DNA from: Chloroflexota bacterium
Lineage (GTDB): Bacteria; Chloroflexota; UBA11872; UBA12225
Assembly (NCBI GenBank): GCA_030447525.1
Contig: JAUJOR010000021.1
Location: 1 to 45,501 of the forward strand
Direction: 5' to 3'
Length of the DNA: 45,501 nucleotides
Shown in pieces: positions 24,370-32,994 of the stretch; the first letter of the stretch is position 1; the number at the start of each line of letters is the position of its first letter. The notes below the pieces were generated by a model. It saw nothing but the letters and a program-made list of their open reading frames with translations. It made no database searches and was not told the origin of the DNA. The position numbers and the translations under genes were made by a program.

Positions 24370-25299
24370 ATGCCGAAGATCTATCTCAACAGCTTCAACT
24401 ACCGGAAGTACTCGCTGGAGCGGGCGATGCGGCGGGCGCGCGAGTATGGCTACGACGGCGTGGAGATCTGGTCCGGTCACTTCAAGCTGGAGACGGTCGA
24501 GGAGACGCTCCGGGAAGCGCAGCGCCTGGGCCGGGAGATCGGCATCAGGGTGCCGGTGCTGAACCTGAGCGGCAACGTGATCGGGGACGATCCGGCAGAG
24601 CGGGAGGCGCGGGTGCGCCGGCTGGTGGAGGTGATCGAGCGCTGCCCCGACCACGGCGTGACGCTGATCAACGGCTACGCCGGGTCGTTGATCGTCGACC
24701 GGAGCAACTGGGCGAAGAACGGCTCGGCGGCGGCGACCGAGGAGCACTACCAACGGGCGATCGAGGCGTACCGGGTGCTGGGGCCGGCGGCAGAGCGGGC
24801 GGGTGTCACCCTCACGCTGGAGGTGCACATGAACACCATCCACGACACAGCGGCGAGCGCGGTGCGGCTCCTGCACGCCATTGGGTCGCCGTCGGTGCGC
24901 GCGAACCTGGACCCAGGCAACATGTGGGGCGTGCGGACAAGCGAGCACCCGGTAGACGCCGTGCCGATCCTGGGAGACTGGATCGCGTTCGTGCATTTCA
25001 AGAACGCGCGGCGCGTGAGCTACCTCGACGTGGGCGTGGACTACGACTTCACCCTCAAGGAGGGGGAGCTGGACTACTACGCCATCGTCTCGGCGCTGGT
25101 CCGGTCCGGCTTCGAGGGGCCATACGGCCTGGAGTGGTCGGGCAGCGGCGACCCCAGCGTCCCCACACGCGAGGACATCGACTACCTACGAGGGCTGCTG
25201 CGTGACGTGGCGCTGGACGAGGGGCTTGCCGCGCGGGCGGTGCGGAGCGGAGCGGCCGGGGCAGAGGGGCCGGCTTCGGACCACCAGGAGCCGCTGTGA
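24370..25299 (+). CDS. Sugar phosphate isomerase/epimerase (AP endonuclease-2 fold)
   Basis: 309 residues with the xylose-isomerase-like TIM barrel pattern: REYGYDGVEIWSGHF, a beta-strand ending LTLEVHMNTIHDTA (E and H metal ligands), ANLDPGNMWG (Asp), WIAFVHFKNARR (His) and GLEWSGSGDP (final Glu). The barrel and metal ligands fit the family that interconverts sugars, keto-inositols and related compounds. It lies between two Gfo/Idh genes, a common pairing in inositol and aminosugar breakdown. Its stop overlaps the next start as GTGA. Confidence 0.88.
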   Translation: MPKIYLNSFNYRKYSLERAMRRAREYGYDGVEIWSGHFKLETVEETLREAQRLGREIGIRVPVLNLSGNVIGDDPAEREARVRRLVEVIERCPDHGVTLINGYAGSLIVDRSNWAKNGSAAATEEHYQRAIEAYRVLGPAAERAGVTLTLEVHMNTIHDTAASAVRLLHAIGSPSVRANLDPGNMWGVRTSEHPVDAVPILGDWIAFVHFKNARRVSYLDVGVDYDFTLKEGELDYYAIVSALVRSGFEGPYGLEWSGSGDPSVPTREDIDYLRGLLRDVALDEGLAARAVRSGAAGAEGPASDHQEPL

Positions 25300-26330
25300 C
25301 TACCGGTGCAGCGGCCGAGCCGCTGGGCGTGGCCATCCATGGCGCGGGCTGGGTAGCGGCTGAGTACCTGAAGGCGTTCTCGCGCAATCCGGACGTGCGG
25401 GTGCGGGTGGTGAGTAGCCGCCGCGAGGAGAGCGCGCGAGCCAGGCTGGCCGAGACGGGTATGCACGCGGACGTGGAGACCGACTACGAGCGCGTCCTGC
25501 GCCGACCGGACGTGGACGTGGTGGCCATCTGCACGCCGAGCGACCGGCACCCAGCGGAGACGATCGCCGCCGCGCAGGCGGGCAAGCACATCGTGATCGA
25601 GAAGCCGGTGGCAATGGACATGGAGAGCCTGCGCGCGATGCGCGAGGCGGTGCGCCGGGCGGGCGTGAGGACGGTGGTGGGGTTCGTCCTGCGCTGGCAC
25701 CCATTCTTCCGCACGATCAAAGCATTGGTCAAGGACGGCGCGCTGGGGGAGGTCTTCCTCGCGGAGACGGGGTACTACTCGCAGGTCGGCCCCTGGTACA
25801 GCGGATTCGAGTGGGCGCGCACGCGGGCGCAGGGTGGGAGCGCATTGCTGTTCGCCGGCTGCCACGCGGTGGACGCGCTACGCTGGTTCGCCGGCGACGT
25901 GGCGGAGGTCAGCGCCTTCGAGACGCGGGGGCACGACCAGGCGTGGGAGTACGCACCCACCATCGCTGCCACGATGCGGCTGGCCAGCGGCGGTGTGGCG
26001 CTGCTCGCGTCCAGCTTCGAGGTGCCCATCCCGTACACCTTCCCGGTGCAACTGCACGGCACGAAGGGAGCGTTCCGGGACGGGCGTCTGTACAGCAAGG
26101 AGAAGCTCCCGGGTCAGACCGACTGGATGACCGTTCCCACGCTGGCGCTGGGCAGCGCGGACGTCTCCTTCTTCCCGTTTGGCGAGCTGGTGGACCACTT
26201 TATGGCGTGTATCCGGACAGGCGTGGAATCACACTGCAACCTTGAAGACGCTGCGCGGACGCACGAGGTCTGCCTGGCGGTGGACCGCTCGGCGGCCCAA
26301 GGCGGCAGACCAGTGCAGCTCCCCCTCTGA
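25296..26330 (+). CDS. Gfo/Idh/MocA family oxidoreductase (second copy)
   Basis: 344 residues. The N-terminus VAIHGAGWVAAEYLKAF gives a GAGxxA variant of the dinucleotide loop, followed by VVAICTPSDRHPAETIAAA and IEKPVAMDMES (EKP). The C-terminal half has GGSALLFAGCHAVDALRWF, with the H-x-x-D substrate motif. The start is GTG 25296, overlapping the isomerase stop, so the two are translationally coupled. It is distinct enough from the first copy to act on a different intermediate of the same pathway (inference). It ends the catabolic operon. Confidence 0.9.
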   Translation: MTTGAAAEPLGVAIHGAGWVAAEYLKAFSRNPDVRVRVVSSRREESARARLAETGMHADVETDYERVLRRPDVDVVAICTPSDRHPAETIAAAQAGKHIVIEKPVAMDMESLRAMREAVRRAGVRTVVGFVLRWHPFFRTIKALVKDGALGEVFLAETGYYSQVGPWYSGFEWARTRAQGGSALLFAGCHAVDALRWFAGDVAEVSAFETRGHDQAWEYAPTIAATMRLASGGVALLASSFEVPIPYTFPVQLHGTKGAFRDGRLYSKEKLPGQTDWMTVPTLALGSADVSFFPFGELVDHFMACIRTGVESHCNLEDAARTHEVCLAVDRSAAQGGRPVQLPL

Positions 26331-26403
26331 CGCGGACGGGTTCTGTGACCGCCACGCGGGCACGTCCCCTCCGGCGCCCCGGCGGTGGGCGAGAGGAAGC
26401 AGG

Positions 26404-26838
26404 TCATGGTCTGCGCGCGGTGGCGGCAACAGGTCGGCGCGGCGGGACGGGCAGAGGGGGCTGGAAGGAGAGGATGTCCCCCGGCTGGGTACCGCTGGCG
26501 CGCGCCGTGCCGGCGGGCAGCTCTACCACCCCGCCGGCGGGGTGGTAGTAGCGGGACACGCGCCAGGGGGGCAGAGAATGGACGACGTCCAGCACCGCCC
26601 CGTCTGACCCATAGAACACCAGGTCGATGGGGAAGCGCATAAAACAGGTGTGCACCGATGGTGTGCCCGGGAAGAGCAGGCCGGCGCCTGGAGCGAGGCG
26701 CGCCCGGCCCATCAAGCCCACCAGGCGCGTCCAGAAGTCCTTTGCAACCCCGGCTTGAGTCGCCAGGACGGTGCCCCGGGACAGGTTGTGAACTGCCGTG
26801 CCGGCCGCCCCGAGACCTCCCACCCCAAGGTCCCCCAT
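26404..26838 (-). CDS. DUF192 domain protein
   Basis: 144 residues. The core TRLVGLMGRARLAPGAGLLF, HTCFMRFPIDLVFYG and GGVVELPAGTARASGTQPGD is the DUF192 signature (PF02643), a small beta-barrel family of unknown function, often secreted or membrane-linked. No signal peptide is seen here. The ATG at 26838 lacks a clear ribosome site, so a downstream start is possible. It lies 13 bp after the aldo/keto reductase gene and probably shares its transcript. Confidence 0.85.
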   Translation of the reverse strand: MGDLGVGGLGAAGTAVHNLSRGTVLATQAGVAKDFWTRLVGLMGRARLAPGAGLLFPGTPSVHTCFMRFPIDLVFYGSDGAVLDVVHSLPPWRVSRYYHPAGGVVELPAGTARASGTQPGDILSFQPPLPVPPRRPVAATARRP

Positions 26839-26851
26839 CCCTAGGGGCAGC

Positions 26852-27817
26852 TTACGTCCGGGGCATCTTGGCGGCGAAGTCAGACGCCTGGGTCAGGGCC
26901 TCGATGGCCTCTTGGGAGAGCCGGACGTCCATCGCCCCCAGGTTGTCCTGGAACTGCTCCAGGGTGCGAGGGCCGATGATCGTGCTGGAAATAGCGGGAC
27001 GGGCCAGCACCCAGGCAATGGCGGCCTGGCCGGGGGTGCAGCCGGCTGTCTGGGCCACTTCCTGCAGACGATCAGCCAGCCCCCAGTGCTGGTCGGTCAT
27101 GCCCTCCAGCCAGTCCGGCCTCCGGCTGGCGCGGCTCTCCGCCGGGGCATCGCCCCCGCGCCGGTACTTCCCGGTGAGAAAGCCCCCGGCCAGGGGGCTG
27201 TGGGGCACCAGCCCATAGCCAACCTCCTTGGCGAAGGGCACCACGTCCTGCTCGATCGACCGGTCGGTGAGCGAGTAACGGGGCTGGTCGGCCACCCAGG
27301 CCGGCCCGCCGAGGCGCTCGGCGGCCCACATCCCCTTCAAGATCATCCAGGCCGGGTAGTGGCTGGTACCGAAGTACACCACCTTGCCCTGGCGGACCAA
27401 GTCCTGCATCACCCCGACCTGCTCAGCCACCGGCGTCTCCGGCTCCGGGCGGTGGTAGTAGTAGAGGTCGATGCGGTCGGTCTGCAGCCGGCGTAGGGAG
27501 GCTTCCACCTGCCGCGCCACATGGTAGCGGTGATTCCCGGCGCCGTTCGGCCCCGGGGCCACCCGCCCGTGCACCTTGGTGGCCAGGAAGGTCTCGTCCC
27601 GCCGGCCACCTCCCTGGGCGAACCACTGCCCGACGATCTCCTCCGAGCGCTGCTTGGTGTAGACGTTGGCCGTGTCCACGAAGTTCACCCCTGCCTCGCG
27701 GGCGGCCTCCAGGATGCGGTGGCTTTCCTCCGGACTCGCCGGGTCACCGAACATCATGGCCCCCAGACAGATGGCCGAGACCTTGGCCCCGGTGCTCCCA
27801 AGCGTGCGGTACTCCAT
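26852..27817 (-). CDS. Aldo/keto reductase
   Basis: 321 residues with the AKR tetrad: D48 in NFVDTANVY, Y53, K81 in FLATKVHG and H122 in LYYYHRPEPETP. The C-terminal NADPH-binding region has AIAWVLARPAISSTIIGPRT. The sequence is closest in style to YajO/Gpr-type reductases that reduce aldehydes and ketones. The ATG at 27817 begins the family-typical MEYRTLGSTG. It is leftward, upstream of the DUF192 gene. No substrate can be assigned. Confidence 0.9.
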   Translation of the reverse strand: MEYRTLGSTGAKVSAICLGAMMFGDPASPEESHRILEAAREAGVNFVDTANVYTKQRSEEIVGQWFAQGGGRRDETFLATKVHGRVAPGPNGAGNHRYHVARQVEASLRRLQTDRIDLYYYHRPEPETPVAEQVGVMQDLVRQGKVVYFGTSHYPAWMILKGMWAAERLGGPAWVADQPRYSLTDRSIEQDVVPFAKEVGYGLVPHSPLAGGFLTGKYRRGGDAPAESRASRRPDWLEGMTDQHWGLADRLQEVAQTAGCTPGQAAIAWVLARPAISSTIIGPRTLEQFQDNLGAMDVRLSQEAIEALTQASDFAAKMPRT

Positions 27818-27875
27818 AGCGCTTCTCCTGGTATACGGCTACTAGACCACTCGGCGCCCTTCCCGAGACGTCCCG

Positions 27876-28682
27876 CTACGGCGCTGCAGGACCTGGGCCA
27901 CTGGCGGCGTTGTGGGCCTGGCGCTGGGGCTCGGGCAACCGGTAGCGCCGGCAGCAGCTGAGGACGAAGCGCGCCGCCGTCGGCAGGTCGATGCGGTGGC
28001 CGATAGAGACGTACACGGGGGTCACGGCGCGGCGAGTACGCAAGGCCACCCCTACCACCTCGCCGCGGTCGACCAGGTCGGCCATGGCCCCGACCTCCTC
28101 GTCTAAGGGGCCGTGCCGCCCGACGAGGATAGATTTGGCCGACCCGATGGACGGCTTGTCCAGCCACAAGCCGACGTGTGAGGCGATGCCGAACCGCCGG
28201 CGATGGGCGATCCCCTGGCCGTCGAAGATCAGCAGGTCGGGCTCCAGCCGCAGGCCCTCGTAGGCGGCCAGGATGGCCGGCGCCTCACGGAAGGAGAGCA
28301 GGCCGGGGACGTAGGGGAATTGCACCGGCGCCTGGGCGCGAGACACTTCCAGGACGGCCAGCTCCGGGTAGCTCAGGACGGCGATGGCCGCCCGGGCCAC
28401 CTCCGCCTCCTTGCCGGCCGGCCGGCTGGACTCCCCCGCCGAGCGCTGCGTCGCGGCCTCGCCCCCGTCCCTCAGCTGTGCCGCCTTGGGGAAGCCGACG
28501 TCCACTCCGGCCACGCGACGCACCTCCCCCAAGCGGTTTTCCCGCACCACCTGCGGGGCCAGGCGCCGCTGTAGGGCGATGGCCTCCTCCACCGAAAAAC
28601 TCCAGCGGTGGAGCGACGGCCGGCCTTGCGCTGCGCTGCTTTGAACACGCTCCATCATGCCATCGGCCGGGCTGGACGGCAT
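27876..28682 (-). CDS. nfi: Endonuclease V
   Basis: 268 residues. All catalytic positions of endonuclease V are visible: VAGVDVGF (D61), FPYVPGLLSFREAP (Y124 wedge, E133), LIFDGQGIAH (D154) and VYVSIGHRIDL (H229). The enzyme nicks DNA near deoxyinosine and other deaminated bases. A 25-30-residue Ser/Arg/Glu-rich insertion (about 65-95) is longer than usual. The ATG at 28682 is chosen because AAGGAAAG lies just upstream; an ATG at 28718 would add 12 residues. It is divergent from the HD hydrolase gene. Confidence 0.93.
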   Translation of the reverse strand: MPSSPADGMMERVQSSAAQGRPSLHRWSFSVEEAIALQRRLAPQVVRENRLGEVRRVAGVDVGFPKAAQLRDGGEAATQRSAGESSRPAGKEAEVARAAIAVLSYPELAVLEVSRAQAPVQFPYVPGLLSFREAPAILAAYEGLRLEPDLLIFDGQGIAHRRRFGIASHVGLWLDKPSIGSAKSILVGRHGPLDEEVGAMADLVDRGEVVGVALRTRRAVTPVYVSIGHRIDLPTAARFVLSCCRRYRLPEPQRQAHNAASGPGPAAP

Positions 28683-28728
28683 TCCACTTTCCTTTGCTGC
28701 GGGTGCCCCGCCGGGCACAAGAGACTCA

Positions 28729-28741
28729 TAGGAGTATCCTA
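28729..28741. promoter_or_regulatory. TAGGA-GTA-TCCTA inverted repeat
   Basis: TAGGA and TCCTA arms flank GTA, between nfi and the HD gene. The 12-mer AGGAGTATCCTA recurs exactly upstream of fabF (44148-44159). TATCCT could serve as a -10, or the repeat could be a shared operator. Confidence 0.3.
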
Positions 28742-28866
28742 ATAATCACCACGCCGCGGGGCAGTACGGGGCGCTACAACTGCAACGATACGTCCTCGGA
28801 GACGCCGATGGGCGTCTTTCGATCTGGAAACGCCCGTCGCAGCACTTCGGGGTACCACAGAAAGCT

Positions 28867-29436
28867 ATGGGAAAGACGATCACCCGCCAAGAAGCCTGGG
28901 ATCTCCTGACGGAGCACACCATGTCGCCGGTGCTCCTGCGCCACGCCCTGGCCGTCGAGGCGGCCATGCGCGCGCAGGCGGCGCGCGCCGGGGCCGACCC
29001 GGACCACTGGGGCGCCGTCGGACTGCTCCACGACTTCGACTACGAGCAACACCCCACGCCCGAAGAGCACCCCTTTGCCGGGGCCGAGATCCTGCGCCGG
29101 CGGGGCTACGACGCGGGCCTGATCGACGATATCCTTTCCCACGCCACCTACAGCGGCGTGGCGCGTGACACCCCGCTGCGCAAGGCCCTGTACGCCGTGG
29201 ACGAGTTGTCTGGCTTCATCACCGCCGTCGCCCTGGTGCGCCCGAGCAAGAGCCTCTCCGACGTCGAGCCGGCCGCGGTGCGCAAGAAGATGAAGGACAA
29301 GGCCTTTGCCCGCGCCGTGAATCGCGAGGACATCGTCAACGGGGCGGCCGAGCTGGGAGTCGACCTGGACGAGCACATCCGCTCCGTCGCCGCCGCCCTC
29401 AAGCCGGTGGCCGGCGACCTGGGGCTGAATCCGTGA
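28867..29436 (+). CDS. HD-superfamily hydrolase
   Basis: 189 residues. The metal site includes LLRHALAVEAAM (H26) and VGLLHDFDYEQHP (H55, D56), with DDILSHATYSG providing a further His. This is the short stand-alone HD form often annotated as a hydrolase or phosphohydrolase of nucleotides. The C-terminal half is helical. The ribosome site before ATG 28867 is weak. In the 5' leader a GACGCC/GGCGTC hairpin followed by TTT (28801-28819) could act as a weak attenuator. Confidence 0.88.
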   Translation: MGKTITRQEAWDLLTEHTMSPVLLRHALAVEAAMRAQAARAGADPDHWGAVGLLHDFDYEQHPTPEEHPFAGAEILRRRGYDAGLIDDILSHATYSGVARDTPLRKALYAVDELSGFITAVALVRPSKSLSDVEPAAVRKKMKDKAFARAVNREDIVNGAAELGVDLDEHIRSVAAALKPVAGDLGLNP

Positions 29437-29529
29437 CCCCAACCGGTCGATCCTAACCGGTCGTGACCCCAGCCCGTGCACCACGTCGAGACACAGTGAC
29501 AGACCGGCACAGGGCCGGGGAGGAGCGGA

Positions 29530-29979
29530 ATGGCGATACAGGGAGCAACGGGCGGGGCGGGGACGGGCGTCATCCCCGGCGTGCGATTCGGGCACGTCGC
29601 CTTCCGCGTGGCCGATCTCGACCACAGCATCCGCTGGTATGGGGCGGCCTTCGGCGCGCGGGAGGCCTTCCGGGCGAGCCACGACGACGGCTCGCCCCAG
29701 CTGGTGTACCTCGAGTTCGCCCCCGGACAGTTCGTCGAGCTGTTCCCCAACGGCAAGAACCCCATCCAGGTGCCACCCGACCCTATCGGCTACGGCCACA
29801 CCTGCCTCCTGGTCGACGACCTGGCAGCGACCTTAGCGCACCTCGAGGGGCTGGGCGTCACCCCCACCGCCCCACCCCGGCAGGGCCGGGCGGGGCAGTC
29901 GCTGGCCTTTATCGCCGATCCGGATGGGAATCGCATCGAGCTGATGGAGATCCCCCCGCAGTCACCCATCTACCGCTGA
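29530..29979 (+). CDS. VOC (glyoxalase/dioxygenase-fold) protein
   Basis: 149 residues in two beta-alpha-beta-beta-beta modules. Candidate metal ligands are H22 (RFGHVAFRV), E70 (QFVELFPNG), H90 (YGHTCLLVDD) and E137 (NRIELMEI), the standard VOC set. The family includes lactoylglutathione lyase-like, epimerase and resistance proteins; this one is unassigned. GGGAGGAG precedes the ATG at 29530. Confidence 0.88.
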   Translation: MAIQGATGGAGTGVIPGVRFGHVAFRVADLDHSIRWYGAAFGAREAFRASHDDGSPQLVYLEFAPGQFVELFPNGKNPIQVPPDPIGYGHTCLLVDDLAATLAHLEGLGVTPTAPPRQGRAGQSLAFIADPDGNRIELMEIPPQSPIYR

Positions 29980-30056
29980 CCGCGAGCGCCGAGGGCTGCC
30001 GAAACCGCGCGCGGCGCCCGCCGCGCCCCCGCTCTCATGAACGGCGCCGCCGCCCG

Positions 30057-30392
30057 CTACTGCCGGGCCGGCGCGACCACGGGCGTGCCCCGAATCGACC
30101 GGGCGAGCAAGAAGAGGCGCATGCCCAGCCAGAAGATGCCGGCCAGGACGAAGACGCTGACGTACTCGATGACGGGGATGCGCAGCACCTCATCCAGCCG
30201 GTGCCAGCCACACCAGTTGTAGACCAATGCGGAGGCGAGGACGTAGGCGCCGAGGATGGCCCACTTCCAGCGCCGGGAGAGGCCGAGTCCGTGCATCTGG
30301 GTGACGACGATCAGCCCGGCGAAGCCGAGGGCGAACATCGGCCAGAGCCCGTTTCCCTGCATCATGGCGACCAGCGCGCCGTGGATCAGCAC
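30057..30392 (-). CDS. Membrane protein, C-terminal part (likely split from the upstream frame)
   Basis: 111 residues with three predicted transmembrane helices (NGLWPMFALGFAGLIVVTQ, WAILGAYVLASALVYN, YVSVFVLAGIFWLGMRLFLL). The start is a GTG that overlaps the stop of the preceding frame (ATGTGCTGA). Read across the junction, the two frames make one continuous protein (TFALEA then VLIHGALVAMM), so a one-base deletion is the simplest explanation. Translational coupling of two real genes is the alternative. Confidence 0.6.
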   Translation of the reverse strand: MLIHGALVAMMQGNGLWPMFALGFAGLIVVTQMHGLGLSRRWKWAILGAYVLASALVYNWCGWHRLDEVLRIPVIEYVSVFVLAGIFWLGMRLFLLARSIRGTPVVAPARQ

Positions 30393-31183
30393 ATGGCCTC
30401 AAGGGCGAAGGTCCACCAGCGGTTCACGTGGACACGGGTGAAGAACAGGCTGCCCTGCAGCAGCAGGAGGAGCATGTAGAGAAAGCCGATCAGGTGCCCG
30501 CTGGTGGCCTCCATCGGGTGGTACCAGAAGGTGTAGACGGCGGCCCAGGAGAACACGTATCCATGGTACTTGCGCGCGAACCGCACCACGTCCTTAGAGA
30601 AGGGAGCGCGCTTCCCAAGGAACAGTCCGCGCCGGTCGTTCTCCAGCAGGAGCACCCACACCAGTAGCAGGATGACCGAGCCCTGGGAGCTGAAGATGGA
30701 GACGTCCTGCGCCAGGCCGTCGTAGCAGAGGTGCGTCTGGAGGAAGTGGAGCAGGATGAAGCCGGCGTTGACGGCGAGGGCCGCCACGTTCACGCCGTGC
30801 AGGCTGGTGGTGTAGCGACGCACGCGTGCCTGTGCGTAGTAGATGATCCCCCACAGGGCCAGCTGGTGGGCCGTGTAGCCCCCCCAGGCGGTGGCGCGCG
30901 ACCAGAAGGTCGGCTCCGGCAGCTTCCAGTAGTACCAGGCCACGCCTTGGTCCGGAAGCCTGGGAATGGCGTTCAGCCGCTCCCCCGCCAGCCAGATGAC
31001 GCCGCTGAAGACGAGGCTGAAGAGGATCCCGGCGCACAGGGCCAACCCGTCGCGACGGGGGGCGCTGGGGCGCGTTGCGGGCGCACCATCCGAGGCACGC
31101 TCATGACGGCCCGCCCCGCCGGTGCGCGCGGACGCTCCGCCGGGCAGACCGACGGTGGCGTCCTCTCTGGTCAAAGTCTTCAT
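30386..31183 (-). CDS. Polytopic membrane protein of unknown function (N-terminal part)
   Basis: About 265 residues from the ATG at 31183, which has a GGAAAAG ribosome site; the frame extends further upstream but reads unlike protein there. At least six hydrophobic segments are visible, including LCAGILFSLVFSGVIWLAG, LALWGIIYYAQA, VAALAVNAGFILLHFLQTH, VILLLVWVLLLEN and LIGFLYMLLLLLQGSLFF. His/Trp-rich loops (RKYHGYVFSWAAVYTFWYHP) recall membrane enzymes, but I recognise no family. It ends at a premature-looking stop where the next frame takes over. Confidence 0.65.
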   Translation of the reverse strand: MKTLTREDATVGLPGGASARTGGAGRHERASDGAPATRPSAPRRDGLALCAGILFSLVFSGVIWLAGERLNAIPRLPDQGVAWYYWKLPEPTFWSRATAWGGYTAHQLALWGIIYYAQARVRRYTTSLHGVNVAALAVNAGFILLHFLQTHLCYDGLAQDVSIFSSQGSVILLLVWVLLLENDRRGLFLGKRAPFSKDVVRFARKYHGYVFSWAAVYTFWYHPMEATSGHLIGFLYMLLLLLQGSLFFTRVHVNRWWTFALEAMC

Positions 31184-31392
31184 CTTTTCCGATCCTGCAT
31201 CGATGCGCAGGAGTGTTGCCGGTATCTCACAGGGCTGAAGAGGTTCCGACGGCTGGCCCGCCTGAGTGACTCGCTCAGAGCCTGGCGGGCTTAGCGGCGA
31301 CGGCAGCGATCTGCCCGGCACCCCGGGGACGGGTTGGCTCAAACGTCCCGTGGAGGTCTATGGTATGCGCGAGGTGAGAGGAGGACGGACAT

Positions 31393-32529
31393 ATGAAGAT
31401 CACCGAAGTCAAGACCTACATCATGGAGAGCCCCGGACGGGAGTACGTCTTTATCAAGATCAGCACGGACGAAGGGATCCACGGCTGGGGGGAAGGCACC
31501 CTGGAGATGAAGCAGGGTACGGTGGTGGCCGCCGTACGGGATCTCCAGGGCTTCATCCTGGGCCAGGATCCCACCCGCGTAGACTTCCTGTGGCAGCGGA
31601 TGTACCGGCATGGCTTCTGGCGCGGGGGCGTGGCCATCCTCTCGGCCCTCTCAGGGATCGAGCAGGCCCTGTGGGACATCACCGGCAAGGTCTATGGTCA
31701 GCCGGTGTACAAGCTCCTGGGCGGGGCGGTGCGAGACTACATCCCCTGCTACACCCACACCGGGAACCCGGAACAGGCCCGCAAGTTCATGGAAGAGGGC
31801 TGGCAGGCCTTTAAGTTCGGGCCCCGCGGCCGGCGCCAGGACGGGGCGGCCGTGAACGAGCGTGAGCTGGTGGTGGAGACGGCCAGGGCCTACGGGGCGA
31901 TGCGCGACGCTTGCGGTGAGGCCGTGGAGCTGATGTGCGACGTCCACGGCCGGCTGCGCCCGGCAGCGGCCATCCGCCTGGGCAAAGCCCTGGAGCCCTA
32001 CGGCCTCCTCTTCTTCGAGGAGCCCGTACCCCCGGATAACATCCAGAGCCTCAAGGTCGTGCGTGAGGCCGGCCTGGGCATGGACATCGCCACCGGCGAG
32101 CGGGCGTTCACCAAGTGGGGCTTCCGGGAGATGATTGAGGGGCAGCTGGTAGACGTGATCCAGCCGGACATCTGCCACGACGGCGGGATCAAGGAGACGC
32201 TCAAGATTGGCGCCCTGGCCGAGACCTACCACATCCTGGTGGCCCCGCATAATCCCAACGGTCCGGTGGGGACGGCCGCCTCGGTGCACGCCGCCGCTGT
32301 GATGCCCAACTTCCTGATCCTGGAGTACGCCACCTCCCCCACGCGCGACGCCTGCCAGGCGGCCGGCGAGACGGACGTCTTCAAGGCCCGCAACGGGCGC
32401 ATCGAGCTCCCCACCAAGCCCGGTCTAGGAATAGAGCTGGACGAAGACTACTTAGAGAAGCACCCCTATACCGGGGTCAAGCTCTGGCCCGGGCTGTACT
32501 ACGCCGATGGGGGCGTGGCGGACGTCTGA
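31393..32529 (+). CDS. Enolase-superfamily dehydratase (D-galactonate dehydratase-like)
   Basis: 378 residues of the mandelate racemase/muconate lactonising family. Metal and catalytic residues match galactonate/mannonate dehydratases: CDVHGR (D183, H185), LFFEEPVPP (E209/E210), IATGER (E236), IQPDICHDGG (D259) and VAPHNPNGPVG (H286). These enzymes remove water from sugar acids to give 2-keto-3-deoxy acids. The ATG at 31393 has GAGGAGG upstream. It is a single gene, with the sugar operon 5 kb to the left; a functional link is possible but not shown. Confidence 0.9.
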   Translation: MKITEVKTYIMESPGREYVFIKISTDEGIHGWGEGTLEMKQGTVVAAVRDLQGFILGQDPTRVDFLWQRMYRHGFWRGGVAILSALSGIEQALWDITGKVYGQPVYKLLGGAVRDYIPCYTHTGNPEQARKFMEEGWQAFKFGPRGRRQDGAAVNERELVVETARAYGAMRDACGEAVELMCDVHGRLRPAAAIRLGKALEPYGLLFFEEPVPPDNIQSLKVVREAGLGMDIATGERAFTKWGFREMIEGQLVDVIQPDICHDGGIKETLKIGALAETYHILVAPHNPNGPVGTAASVHAAAVMPNFLILEYATSPTRDACQAAGETDVFKARNGRIELPTKPGLGIELDEDYLEKHPYTGVKLWPGLYYADGGVADV

Positions 32530-32622
32530 CGCACAGGCCGCCGGCGGCACGGCCTCAGGCGCTGGCTCGTCTCCCGGAGACGCACTATCTTCGTACTGTC
32601 GGCTGCCCCCGCCCGTTGAACA

Positions 32623-32640
32623 CACGGGGAGATCCCCGTG
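32623..32640. promoter_or_regulatory. Perfect hairpin at the ribosome-binding region of the next gene
   Basis: CACGGGGA and TCCCCGTG pair perfectly around GA, ending 6 nt before the ATG at 32647, where the ribosome site should be. It could be a repressor operator or an RNA hairpin controlling initiation of the small protein that follows. Confidence 0.45.
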
Positions 32641-32646
32641 TGAGCC

Positions 32647-32982
32647 ATGGCCAACCAGAAAACGACCAAAGCGCTGGCCGGCCGGCTGGCCAAGAGCAAG
32701 GGACAGCCGGTGCGGGGAGTGCTCTTCGCCGCCTTAGAGACGGACAAGCTCACCCTCTCCTCCTTTGCCGCCCGCGCGGCGGCCCGCGACCGTGAGGTGC
32801 AGGCCAAGCTCTCCCGTGTCGTCGAGGCCATCCAGCGCTGGGAAACCGAACACGGACAGGCCGTGCCCCTGGAGGTGCGTCCGGGGAGCGCCAGCATCGC
32901 CGTCACCGCGCCGGCGGACTTGTTCGCCTCCCTGGCCGCGGAGGGTGCCGTGTCGGTCATGGACGTGGACACGGAAGGGTAG
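32647..32982 (+). CDS. Small hypothetical protein
   Basis: 111 residues, no family recognised. The N-terminus is basic (ANQKTTKALAGRLAKSKGQP), then a helix-rich middle (FAARAAARDREVQAKLSRVVEAIQRW) and a beta-rich end (ASIAVTAPADLFASL, GAVSVMDVD). A nucleic-acid-binding or ubiquitin-like fold is conceivable but not supported by motifs. There is no clear ribosome site, because a perfect hairpin occupies that place. The membrane hydrolase gene follows after 12 bp. Confidence 0.6.
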   Translation: MANQKTTKALAGRLAKSKGQPVRGVLFAALETDKLTLSSFAARAAARDREVQAKLSRVVEAIQRWETEHGQAVPLEVRPGSASIAVTAPADLFASLAAEGAVSVMDVDTEG

Positions 32983-32994
32983 TCCGCGCAGCCG

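Noticed and set aside
23323..24996. 557-codon leftward frame antisense to the oxidoreductase and isomerase genes
   Set aside because: It covers parts of two strongly supported genes and encodes no recognisable domain.
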